Origin: Archegozetes longisetosus
Taxonomy: Eukaryota; Arthropoda; Arachnida; Sarcoptiformes; Trhypochthoniidae
DNA: 64,000 bases
Direction: 5' to 3'
NCBI GenBank assembly: GCA_018873245.2
Contig: JAEMBT020000001.1
Span: 5,046,220-5,110,219, forward strand
A program made the translations under genes and the position numbers. Position 1 is the first letter of the stretch. Every line of letters starts with the position of its first letter. Under the pieces are notes generated by a model, which was not told the DNA's origin, searched no databases, and saw nothing but the letters and a program-made list of their open reading frames with translations. This document shows, one piece after another, positions 10,672-20,861 of this stretch.

Positions 10672-11891
10672 GGTTAACCGGGAAGTTTTGTGGCACTCGA
10701 CCATAAAAATCGGGTGATGGTGCCATTCGATAGTACTTTATGAAACGAGTCCAAAAAGGTCACCACCATGAGGCTACGCCCACCCGATATCGAACCACGC
10801 CCATTTTTTATTTTAGCCACTCCCACTGACTTCACCCCCACAATATGGGTTTCAAAAGAAAGGTCTCAGTGAGTAGAGTTCATTGGTAAAGATCGCATGA
10901 TTATAGGATGTATACTCCCTGAGAAATTGACTAAAAACACTCCTATATTCTACGACCAATTGACAATACATCGAAAATTGACATTGTTGACCAAATCTGA
11001 GACAAGCCACTAGTTTGGTAATGTTTAATCTGACTTTTTTGTATGTAAACAAAGTCCGAATAATCTAACAAAACATTTTGTCAACCTATGTATATACAAA
11101 TGTTAGAACAATTACAACATAAATCATCTCGAAGTCAACAATGTCAATTTTCGATGTATTGCAAAGAGAGTTCCGACCCAATCTTTTGGAATTATATACT
11201 AGATAGTGTGCTACTGTTATAATAAAAGAGATCGGGTCGGAACCCTTGTGGCAACATTTTGGAATAAGTATTCGAAGTTTTTGAATTTTTCAATTATTCT
11301 CTCATATAGGGTTAATTAAGAGCTTCACTCTATCCTTAAATACTCTTGATTGCCATCTCTTAATATGCAAAGTTTCATTAAATTATGTTTGTGCGTTTTT
11401 GAGTTATAAGCGTTTAAAGATTTTACATTTTTCGATTTTGTCAGCTTCCCATAGCACTTTTTTGAAAATTTCTTCAGCCATTTTGTTTCACTAGTAACCC
11501 TCAAGGTTCACACCAAAATTGGATGATTGGCCGATTCTCTATGAAAGTACGGAAAACTTCTTTTTATCTTGGTCAACAATGTCAATTTTCGATGTATTGT
11601 CAATTGGTCGTAGAATATAGGAGTGTTTTTAGTCAATTTCTCAGGGAGTATACATCCTATAATCATGCGATCTTTACCAATGAACTCTACTCACTGAGAC
11701 CTTTCTTTTGAGACCCATATTGTGGAGGTGAAGTCAGTGGGAGTGGCTAAAATAAAAAATGGGCGTGGCTCGATATCGGGTGGGCGTAGCCTCATGGTGG
11801 TGACCTTTTTGGACTCGTTTCATAAAGTACTATCGAATGGCACCATCACCCGATTTTTATGGTCGAGTGCCACAAAACTTCCCGGTTAACC
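10672..11891. mobile_element. Palindromic (fold-back) element with 320-bp arms
   Basis: The left arm (10672 to about 10993) and right arm (about 11573-11891) are nearly perfect inverted copies. The outer ends are GGTTAACCGGGAAG and its complement. It is flanked by the 8-bp direct repeat GAAATATC (10664-10671 and 11892-11899), which restores the end of the surrounding Tc1-like element when one copy is removed. The roughly 580-bp centre has no coding potential. The two short mirror-image open frames (both ending NELYSLRPFF) are a by-product of arm symmetry. The high arm identity suggests a recent insertion or arm homogenisation. Superfamily not assigned. Confidence 0.85.
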
Positions 11892-12080
11892 GAAATATCT
11901 AACTATGAAGATATAACAAGCTGTAAAATCAAACTTGGTGAATGAATTTGAACCAATTTCAGTAACAAGGTGCATAAACTCCCCCGATTTCTAAATATGA
12001 ATGCAAGTTTAATAATTGAGCTAGTTTAAGGAAAATAATCAAATTTTATTGAAAACAAGAGATTTTTATGATAAATAATA

Positions 12081-13486
12081 CATAGGTCAAACCATAAGTA
12101 ATTGCAAACTTTTTTGTTTTATTTTTAAAATATTTTTGGAACGGTACAAGGTACCAAAGTTTAGGATATACTATTGTTCAATATATTTGCCGCGTGCAAG
12201 GGTGATGGCTCTCCAGCGGTCAGGTAGCATAGTAATACCCAAAGATTGTTGCTTTTCATTTACGTCCCGAATTATTGCTTCGTAATCCCGTATGAGCTCA
12301 TCTCGACTTTGGAACTGCTTCCCCTTGTTTGGCGCTTTTATACGATGTATTCCATCCATATCCGGCGGTGACATATCAGGGCTATAAGGTGGATGTTCCA
12401 ACTCCTCCCAACGTTTCTCTTGTAAAAACTCCTTAACAATTCGATGTTTATGAGGTTTAGCATTGTCATTTAAAATTATAGGAGGTCCAAACTTTTTTGA
12501 TTAACTTCGGGGAGGACACGACGTTCGAGAAAGTGAAGATAAGTGACACTGTCAACTATCTATCCTTCAGGTAATATCTCATACGTAAATACCTGCTTCT
12601 TCCAAAATAATATAATCATCATGCATTTCCATTGCTGACGTTCCGGTTTCAATTTCTTAGGTCTCCGACGCATATGTAAAAAATGCGGTGTAAAATAAAA
12701 TTTTTGTCAACATGTTTTTTATTTTTGTGTGTACTTACATCTTTTGTCCAGGAAGTAGCCATTCACTACTCCCTCTAGAATCTTCAGGATAATATGATTT
12801 AAGCCATGTTTCGTCTATTGCTATTATCTCATTAAGGAAACCAGATTCCCTTGGTATCGAGCGAGATGTTTCCCCGCTATATTCATTCGCACTTGCAGTT
12901 GCCTCTGTGTCAACTCGTGAGGGATCCATCTTGACTTTATTTTCCTTGCACCAATTTCCTTGAGAAGCCTCAATAAGCTAGTATGTGACATTCCTGTTTC
13001 ATGTATCAGATCTTCTGTTCGCATTCCCTCACTTTCAAGAATGAGTTGCCGTATCATTTCCTTGTTTTCTTCAGTAGTAGCTTCTCGTGGTCTTCCTGGT
13101 TTAGGTAGATCACTGACATCTTTTCGTCTTTCATACTTAAAATCATTATACCAGTTATATACTTGTCTTTCCTTTAAATGTCCTTCAGGCACTGCAGTTT
13201 CAAGTTGGACCTCAAAAACTCTTGGAGCCGTATCAAGTAACACTTTGATCTTTATAAATGATCGCTGGTCCTCCGATGTAACACTTTCGAGAAGTTTGTC
13301 AAGTTTTGGGGCCTCGAAACTTTTTAGTGCCAATACGACAAGGATGATCAGAATTAGTTGCGCCTCCATTATTATAAACAACAGTAATTAATGATTAATT
13401 ATCAGCATTACCTTAGTACCTCAAACTGATAAGAAAAGAATTGTGTACTTAGAAAATGTTTGCAATTACTTATGATTTGACCTATG
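12081..13486 (-). mobile_element. mariner element with decayed transposase
   Basis: The ends are CATAGGTCAAACCATAAGTA and an inverted copy ending TTTGACCTATG, flanked by TA at 12079-12080 and 13487-13488. The interior encodes on the minus strand a mariner-type transposase in pieces. These are a helix-turn-helix region with RQVYNWYNDFKYERR and PKPGRPREATTEE, a second helix-turn-helix (MSHTSLLRLLKEIG), the first catalytic block AIDETWLKSYYP, and a C-terminal block HPPYSPDMSPPD followed by DRWRAITLARGKYIEQ. The pieces lie in more than one frame with stops between them. The 1.4-kb length is normal for a mariner, so damage is by point changes and small indels rather than large deletion. Confidence 0.85.
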
Positions 13487-14064
13487 TATAATATTTATGA
13501 TATTAATACCTTGTAAGACCACCAGAAGCTTGTCGCACAGCCTCTAAACGCCTGGGCATAGATTCCACCAGGTTAATAAAGAACTGGCGCCAAGAAGTCA
13601 CACATCTTCTGGTGGACCGACTTCAGAGCTGCCAACAAATCTTTTGATGTGATCTTTTCACTACGAACCAAACTCTTTATCATTGACCCAACATTTTCAT
13701 AGGGATTTAGATCCGGGGAGACTGAAATTTTGATTAAATACTAATTTAAAATAAATTCTATCAATACCTCGGGTGTGGAATCGCAAAATCTTCAACTGGT
13801 CCGATATTTGTTGTGATCTAATTCTTAATAAAATATGAAGCATGGCTCGGGTGATTGTCGTGGAGGAGTAGAGCATTCCCGTCATCAAAATGACGCTCAA
13901 TATAGAGGGCACTCGTTCCTCCAAAAACTTGGCATAAACCTCTTTTGTGAGGGTTTCATGAACAAAAAGTTCGCATAATCAATGAAAACTGAAATTAGAC
14001 AGTTCAAAAGATATCAAGCAAGATATCTTCATAGTTAGATATTTCCATGTGCTGTATATTATAG

Positions 14065-14205
14065 GGTAAAGTTTTGTGGTCATAGGTCAAAGGTCATCAT
14101 GTATGGTGTTGTTGAAATTAGCTTGACAAGACCTTTCCAACTATATATGACACGTTGGTAATAGGTCAATATGAACACTCCGAGCAGGGATTGTTAAGAT
14201 TCCCT
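14065..14205. repeat. Solitary Merlin terminal-arm fragment
   Basis: This 140-bp segment matches the outer part of the right arm of the Merlin element at 20862-22570: GGTCAAAGGTCATCATGTATG, GACCTTTCCAAC, then GAGCAGGGATTG-TTAAGATTC. No transposase sequence accompanies it. It sits between two copies of the Tc1-like right end. Confidence 0.7.
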
Positions 14206-14964
14206 CCTATTATTTATCATAGAAATCTCTTTTTTTTTAATAAAATTTGATTATTTTTCTTAAACTAGCTCAATTATTAAACTTGCAAGGGTATTTAGAA
14301 ATCGGGGGAGTTTATGCACCTTGTTACTGAAATTGGTTCAAGTTCATTCACCATGTTTGATTTTACAGCTTGCTATATCTTCATAGTTAGATATTTTCAT
14401 GACTGTATATGATACTCACTGATTGAAAACCATCCAAACAAATACTTTAGTTCAAAATCTGATGTCATGTAACTAAAATGTTTATATTGAAGATATGAAA
14501 CCGTTCATAAAAGAAAGAGATTGCAATACATTAGATCCATATTTAAAAGCACTAAAAAGTCTAGTAATAACCTATAAGTTAAGTTTATAACTTATTGAAT
14601 AATCATTGACTTAAATGTTAGAACTTTTTGATAGTACATTTTATACCAATCTCTGTCTGTCTGTCTCTCTTTCATAAACGCTTTCATGTGTAAACACACT
14701 TAGTTTCAGACTCAAAAAGATTCTGTCTAAATTGTTTAAAACAGAATAAGCCATAAATTTTTGTGTAAAATTTTATATTTAGTAAATACTAACTTTTTTG
14801 CATTAAAAAATATCTATACTGTATTTCTAATTTGGGAGACACGTACTATGACTTGACGCTCGGGGGTAAGACTCTCGAGCGTCCACTCACGCTCGGCAAA
14901 AGTAGAACGCTCGACGTTCGCGCTCGCTACCGAGCGCTAAACGCTTGAGCGTTGAGCATCACTG

Positions 14965-15780
14965 TGAACGTCCTATTGAAATATAATGAACCTCAGAATC
15001 GTCAATCGGAATAGCATGTCTTTAAAGCCATTTTAAGGAATTTATGAATAAATAACACTTAAATGTATTAAAAATTAAGTTCGAAATTAAATTAAATTGT
15101 TTAAACTTAAAGATTAATATTTGCATATGTAAATCATGTTTTATGAGTGATTCATATATTACTATATGAGATTCATATACTTCATTGGGAGGTTCATATA
15201 TATCTATGTGAGGTTCATTAAAATAAATCGATTTTTGACGAGAAATTTTCTTTTCACAACACAAATTGTAGTACTTGATGAGTACATTCTGTATGTTAAG
15301 TTTGGTGTTGATATTCAAAAGGTGTTATTCTAAATTACACCCAAAACATTTCATAAAACAAAACATTCAAAAAGCTCAAAAATATTGTATTCCATATATC
15401 TTAATGTAAATGTCACAAATATTATTGATGCCACACATTAATGAAATGAGTAAACTGTTCACAGTATATTCTTGTTTATCTTTTAGGAGTAGAATTAAAT
15501 ATTTTTCTCACTTAATATATTTTATATAAAAAAGACTTTCAAAACATTGAGAAAATTGAAGAGTACTTTCAATCTGTCACTTCTATAAGAAGTTTTATAT
15601 TTTGAAAAAGTTTCATTAGATAACTACTTCCAAACGAGTAAACTTTCAAACAAAGTTTATTTAAACATTTTATTGTGTGTTCTCATGATAGTGAAGAATT
15701 ACTAGTCTATTTCTTTTTGATTTATGAATATATTCATCAACAGTGTTTGATGCATTTAAATTTTAGTTTGAGAACTAATA
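14965..15780. other. Upstream flank of DEG/ENaC gene A
   Basis: About 800 bp of AT-rich sequence after the hAT target duplication. No gene, terminal repeat or convincing promoter block was recognised. A short set of related 20-bp phrases (variants of GAGGTTCATATATAT) recurs at 15145-15225. Confidence 0.4.
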
Positions 15781-18081
15781 ATGTCTGGGAGTTGTAGAGA
15801 AATTTCAAAGTTATTTTCATTGGGGAAAACAGGCAGAGCCGTAGTATTAATTTTGTTCATATATCAAACGACTGATTTGACCATTAAATATTTGAATTAT
15901 GAAACAGTTATCATTTTGAAGTTTGATCATGTGAATCAAGAGATACCAGCGGTTACTTTTTGTACAAATCATAATAAAAAATTTCATAGTAGAAATGACG
16001 AATTAATAATTGCGAATTCCCTCGATATGAGTATTACATGTAAGATACAGAATGGGAGCGGTTCTACTGAGTATTGTCAAAGAATTTCTGAGAATATTGC
16101 AAGCTTATCAATTCCTTCTCAAACATGTTTAACATACTTAAGCCAATTGACCAATAATTTCGATGGAAATGGAGAAAGATTTTTTATACACATTTGGTTT
16201 AAATTTGAAAGTTTGAAAATATTAAATATCTCAAACATAATGGTTAATATTCATAGCACTAGAACATCACCAAATTTGTTCAGTGATTACATAAAACTGA
16301 GAAATACTTTCAAGTATTTTGTTGGAATTAGTGTTTCTCATGAAGTGCTACTGCCATTTCCATATCAGACGGACTGTTCAAATTATGATACATTCACCAA
16401 CATCAAGAAACCACCCAAATCACAAGAAGACTGTATTGTGAAATATATGATTGAAAAAGAGTTTGAAGAATGTAAATGTCACATGAAATGGTTTTATAGT
16501 AGTCTTAAGAACTTCAACACAACCATTTGCACAAACAGAACGTGTAGTATTGGATTCAATAGAAAGAAACTGGAAAAATTGTGTAAGAAAAATTGCATAA
16601 GTAGATATTATGTAAAATCAAAGAAATCTGAATTGAAAAATAGTCAACTTAACTTCAATGGGCCAGACCTGCTTATCTTCAAATTCCCTATAGAGGAAAT
16701 GATTTATTCTCATAGCCCAAAAATGGATTTAATCGGATATTTATGTTCAATCGCATCATTATTTTCGATGTGGTTTGGGATCACTTTATATCAATTAATT
16801 ATGAGAATACTCGACTCTTACATTTTCCTTTTAATCGTAACCCGGATCAATATTTCATTTCATATCGAAGGTCTACCGAACATTAAAATAAATATTTTTG
16901 TTGCAGTCGTTAAGCTGACATTTATATTACTTATGTTGTATCAAATGGAAGAAGTAGTTCACAATTTCTTAAAAGAAGAAACAATAACTCGTTTGAACAT
17001 AAAAGAGATAAAGAATTTGCCCAAAATAAGCATTGGAGCTCATCTTTTTACTAATGAAGTTTATAGACGTGTAGAAAATAATTTCCTCTATGAACTAAAC
17101 TCAATAAATCAACAAAATATATCTGTCCAAAACAAAAATCAAATAAGACTTCAACTTTATTATGATTTCTTTTACGAAATTTTGAACAGTCGAAAATTCA
17201 AAGAATTCTATGAGAGTTTCGATAATGAACTTTCAAATATCTCATGTAAAATAATCGTAGGAAATTTAAAGATTACTTGTCCCGATCCTGATCTTAGATT
17301 TTTCCCGAATATTTTCAGCTATGAATATTTATTTTTTGGTAACTTCAATGATAGCTACAGAGAATTATTACATAAATCTAATTTTGAACACAATTTCGAT
17401 TGCGTAATAATTGAGTTACCAACGATATTTTATCAATTCTCTACATTTATCGGAAAATTTGATGATCATAATGCAGAATTCATTAATTTCGAAAATTATT
17501 ACGAGACAAATGTATTTTATAATTCTTATTCAGTACAAAAATTATTGAAAACCAATTATTTATGCAATACTTCAGCAGATAATGAAATAATTTACTCAAA
17601 TTTTAATCAGGAGTATTGTCGATTCAATTGCATTATCGAATTTTCTATTCGCGAATACAAATGCCTCATTCGACTCGAAGCTCTCTATTTCGTTGATTTA
17701 AATGAGCATTTACTTAAGAAACAATTCAAATTTTGCAGAAGGAATTTAGCTATTAATTATTCACTAGTTGAAGAGAATATCAATTTGTGCGAATCGAGTT
17801 GTGGTGCTGAATGCAATTCAATTTACTATGAAATCAGAAGTCATTCATCTAAGATATTTAACTCAACTAAATTCAATCTAGTGCCAATTAGTTCTCATCA
17901 CATAAGATATACCGAAACTTTCAAGACAGGTATAAATGAATTTATATATAATTTTGGTGGAGTTATGGGACTGTGGTTTGGATTATCACCTGTTTCTTTG
18001 GTCCATTTCATATCATTATTGAAGAAAATGTCATCAAAGGTAGTTAAGATTGTGCATGAATATATATTTGATTCAATATAA
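15781..18081 (+). CDS. Two-module DEG/ENaC channel protein (gene A)
   Basis: A single 766-codon exon encodes two complete DEG/ENaC subunits in tandem. Module 1 has a first membrane helix at about residues 18-42, the post-helix motif IPAVTFC, a Cys-rich extracellular domain, and a second helix with MWFGITLYQL (filter-region GIT at about 333). Module 2 starts with a helix around KLTFILLMLYQ, has its own Cys-rich domain, and ends with FGGVMGLWFGLSPVSLVHF (GLS at about 734). DEG/ENaC proteins form trimeric sodium channels in the plasma membrane, so a two-module chain would need a third partner or another assembly. The short N-terminus lacks an obvious His-Gly gating motif. A donor-like AAG-GTAGTT occurs near the 3' end at the same relative place as the module 2/3 intron of genes B-F, but no third module is found downstream. 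Confidence 0.82.
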   Translation: MSGSCREISKLFSLGKTGRAVVLILFIYQTTDLTIKYLNYETVIILKFDHVNQEIPAVTFCTNHNKKFHSRNDELIIANSLDMSITCKIQNGSGSTEYCQRISENIASLSIPSQTCLTYLSQLTNNFDGNGERFFIHIWFKFESLKILNISNIMVNIHSTRTSPNLFSDYIKLRNTFKYFVGISVSHEVLLPFPYQTDCSNYDTFTNIKKPPKSQEDCIVKYMIEKEFEECKCHMKWFYSSLKNFNTTICTNRTCSIGFNRKKLEKLCKKNCISRYYVKSKKSELKNSQLNFNGPDLLIFKFPIEEMIYSHSPKMDLIGYLCSIASLFSMWFGITLYQLIMRILDSYIFLLIVTRINISFHIEGLPNIKINIFVAVVKLTFILLMLYQMEEVVHNFLKEETITRLNIKEIKNLPKISIGAHLFTNEVYRRVENNFLYELNSINQQNISVQNKNQIRLQLYYDFFYEILNSRKFKEFYESFDNELSNISCKIIVGNLKITCPDPDLRFFPNIFSYEYLFFGNFNDSYRELLHKSNFEHNFDCVIIELPTIFYQFSTFIGKFDDHNAEFINFENYYETNVFYNSYSVQKLLKTNYLCNTSADNEIIYSNFNQEYCRFNCIIEFSIREYKCLIRLEALYFVDLNEHLLKKQFKFCRRNLAINYSLVEENINLCESSCGAECNSIYYEIRSHSSKIFNSTKFNLVPISSHHIRYTETFKTGINEFIYNFGGVMGLWFGLSPVSLVHFISLLKKMSSKVVKIVHEYIFDSI

Positions 18082-18850
18082 CGCTCTAAATATATTTCAT
18101 CTAAACAATGTTAATTATTACTCAGAAAATTACTATAGCGAAATCACTCAAATGTTATTTCTCAAAATCAAATAAATATCGCGTGCTTATTTTAAAAAAT
18201 TATTCACAACGTCTAAAATCATTTTGTATTTATTTGTTGGAGTAAGGTTTAAATAGTTATCCATTGTCATGTCGAGAATGGCGATGCATACAGTTTTCAA
18301 GTGGACAGTCCCAATTTTTCAGTAAAATTTGAGATCTAGGAGTTTTACGTAAATGTCGAATTGAACTATTTTGGTACGGTTACAAATTTATAGATTAATA
18401 ACTTAACTTTGACACCATTATATCTAATACTAAACTAACGAATAACAGACTGAAGAGTACAGTGAAGATAGTAGTATATTTTTGCAGATTTAAAGCAATA
18501 AAATAAAAAGCCATTTTTTGGAAAGATCTATTCATTGATCTCTGCTTTGGTACTTTGTGCTCAGTTTCGAGCTGGTTCAGAAGTACTCATCCTAATTATG
18601 TTACCCTTAATTATATTTAGATTTTCTAAGATAAAAATGTTCTATAAGAATAAATATGTAGCGTTTTTTCAAATTATTTTTGATTCATTTTATTAAGTGA
18701 ATCATATTTAATTCTTGCTTCAATTTTACGTGCTGTACTTTAGACAAAAGATCTATGTTATTATCAAAAATCTATTTAGATTTTTAATTTAGCATATTAG
18801 AGATTCTCAACTTCAACCTTAATCAGCTCAGCGTATATTTGAACTTTAAG
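18082..18850. other. Intergenic, nothing recognised
   Basis: AT-rich sequence between gene A and the Tc3-like element. I searched it for a third DEG/ENaC module belonging to gene A and found none; all frames are closed. Confidence 0.5.
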
Positions 18851-18852
18851 TA

Positions 18853-20400
18853 CAGTGCAGCTCATAAATATTAGGCCATCATATTTTTTTAAAAATTCAT
18901 TTAAAAAAGTATATTTTAAGTAAATTGCGCTCAGTAAATATGTTTAGGATTGCAACTGTGACTCACTCACAAAAATTTGCGTTAATCCGGCGCCGGATTA
19001 ACGAACGCGACAGAAAAATTTGATATCAGGTGTGTGCAAAAGTATTAGGCCGGTTAGTTACATTCTGGTTTCTTAGATCCAACGTTAATAAAAATTGCAG
19101 TACTTGATTGAAAACTGTAATTTATATATATTTGTATATTATTTGCTATATATTTTGTACTTGAGTCTAAATCTTAACCATGCCTATGGCCAAGGAGTTG
19201 ACCGAACACGAGCGCGGCCAAATCGCGGCTCTACACAAAACCGGTATGACTCGACGGAAGATAGCGGCTGCGATTGGAAGGTCGAAATGTGCGGTGGACT
19301 ACTACTTGGCCAATCCCGAAGACTGTGGCAGGAAGAAGCGTTCAGGAAGGCCTCCAAAAGTGACTCCACGCGATGAACGGCGGATTCTGCGCTGCGCCAC
19401 CAACACTGGGACGTCGGCCACCAAGATTAAGACAACACTTCAATTGTCTTACCATCCGAGCACGGTAAAAGGGTTCTGAAGAAGTCACCGAACCTTAAAT
19501 ACACCAAAAGGATGGCCAAACCACCATTGAAACCAGAGCATAAGCAAGCGCGTTTGGATTGGGCACGGAATCATATGGAATTTGGTGTCCACTGGCGGAA
19601 AGTGGTTTGGAGCGACGAGAAGAAGTTCAACCTCGATGGTCCCGATGGCCTCCAATACTATTGGCACGACCTGAGGAAGGAACCAGAACTCTTCTCTAAG
19701 AATGCTAATGGAGGAGGTTCAGTGATGATTTGGGCTGGCTTCGGATGGAACGGTAAAACGGACATCGCGTTCATAGATGGCCGTATGAATGCCGGCGGGT
19801 ATCAGGCAATGCTTGAAGAGTACCTCCTACCGAAGGGAATCCAAATTGGTGGCCAGGATTTGATGTACCAACAGGACAACGCGAGCATTCATAACGCGAA
19901 ATCCACGAAAGAATGGTTCAATTCTCAACATATTGATGTCATGAAGTGGCCAGCTCGTAGTCGGACCTCAATCCCATTGAAAACCTGTGGGGAATCCTCG
20001 TTCGCCGCGTTTACGCTGATGGCCGCCAATTTGAGACCGTCGGTGACCTGAAAGTCGCAATCCGTGAAGAATGGACGAAAATCGACTCTGAAGTTCTTCG
20101 AAAACTAGTCAATACTATGCAGGACAGGGTTTTTAATGTCATTTTAAGAAATGGGGGACAAACTAAATACTAATGTTAATTTATTTAATAAATTCAGTTC
20201 TGGCCTAATACTTTTGCACAGTCCGTTTTTAACTTTTTCTTCTGCGCGCGGTGTCTCGGTGGACACGGGTGAAATTTGGCTTCGGGAAAAGTTTAATATC
20301 CTTAAGATGCGTCATCCCATTAAATATTATTGGATTATTCCTATGTTTAGCGGTAAAATCTTTAAAAAATTTGTTGGCCTAATATTTATGAGCTGCACTG
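18853..20400 (+). mobile_element. Tc3-like transposon, young, two frameshifts
   Basis: The element has inverted ends CAGTGCAGCTCATAAATATT and complement (25 bp), flanked by TA at 18851-18852 and 20401-20402. The transposase starts at ATG 19180 with a helix-turn-helix (LTEHERGQIAALHKTGMTRR) and GRPPKVTPRD. The catalytic part has VVWSDEKKFNLDGPDG, MIWAGFG and YQQDNASIHNA, then an ENLWGIL region and a tail ending at about 20169. Two single-base losses, one in the A-run near 19470 and one near 19962, break the frame; otherwise the coding sequence is clean, so inactivation looks recent. A second inverted pair (GCAAAAGTATTAGGCC at about 19036-19051 and complement at about 20203-20218) lies inside the outer repeats. 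GC content is higher than its surroundings. Confidence 0.92.
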
Positions 20401-20448
20401 TAATTACATATTGTCGCCTGAGTATTATAAGGTTCTAAATCAATTTTT

Positions 20449-20664
20449 TTGACTAAATCAGTTATTAACGAATTCATATACCTTATCGTGGTCTTGATGC
20501 TGGTATTTACTCAAATTTATAAATTTGCGTCTGGTTCGGTCGTAATGGCTGAATTAGTAGAGTTAGATGAGCAAAATGCTTGTAAAGCAGTCACTTTCGC
20601 AACCTTTCGGGTTATTAAAACTAGATCTTATAGAGGTCCGATGAAGAGAATCATATTCTGCTGA
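20449..20664 (+). CDS. Short open frame with hydrophobic start, doubtful
   Basis: A 71-codon frame with a hydrophobic stretch (YLIVVLMLVFTQIY) followed by a polar segment. It lies directly downstream of the Tc3-like element and could be a stray exon of an unidentified secreted protein or a chance frame. No family resemblance was recognised and the first codon is not ATG. Confidence 0.15.
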   Translation: MTKSVINEFIYLIVVLMLVFTQIYKFASGSVVMAELVELDEQNACKAVTFATFRVIKTRSYRGPMKRIIFC

Positions 20665-20861
20665 TATTTCATTTTTTCAAAATTGATTTAGTGACATCGA
20701 TTTCTTCTATATCGATAGACTCGATTCTTTAATAAACTGCTGTTAAATACGTCGTTTCTTTATAAAAATTCACTTCTCAGTCATTCAAATAATTTCTTAA
20801 AGAAATATCTAAAAATTTGAGACATTAAAATTGCTAAGTGGGACTTCGACTTAGAAAATTG

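Larger units (their letters stand above)
10656..14405 (-). mobile_element. Tc1-like element, itself interrupted
   Basis: The ends are CAGTCATG-GAAATATC and an inverted GATATTTT-CATGACTG, flanked by TA (10654-10655 and 14406-14407). Inverted arms of roughly 190 bp match between 11900-12080 and 14206-14400. The C-terminal part of its transposase survives on the minus strand at about 13510-13990 (NPYENVGSMIKSLV, KSVHQKMCDF, AFRGCATSFWW). The left arm is split by the palindromic element at 10672-11891 and the interior by a mariner at 12081-13486. A second, shorter copy of the right-end motif lies near 14018-14051, with Merlin-derived sequence between the two, so the right side has been rearranged. 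Confidence 0.72.
10458..14964. mobile_element. hAT-like element carrying nested transposons
   Basis: The element begins CAGTGATGC and ends GCATCACTG, and is flanked by the 8-bp direct repeat TGAACGTC at 10450-10457 and 14965-14972. An 8-bp duplication with CAGTGATG-type ends is the hallmark of the hAT superfamily. About 100 bp inside each end is CG-rich, with many GCTCGAGCG and CGCTCG variants on both strands, resembling clustered subterminal transposase-binding repeats. I find no hAT transposase inside. The interior is occupied by a Tc1-like element (10656-14405) that itself contains other insertions, so this is a non-autonomous hAT that was later colonised. Confidence 0.82.

Noticed and set aside
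11523-11711. 62-codon frame nearly identical to one at 10852-11052
   Set aside because: Both arise from the inverted arms of the palindromic element; non-coding.
12960-13391. Plus-strand open frame of 143 codons
   Set aside because: It is the antisense shadow of the mariner helix-turn-helix region on the minus strand.
18082-18850. A third module for gene A
   Set aside because: All frames are closed and no DEG/ENaC motifs are present.
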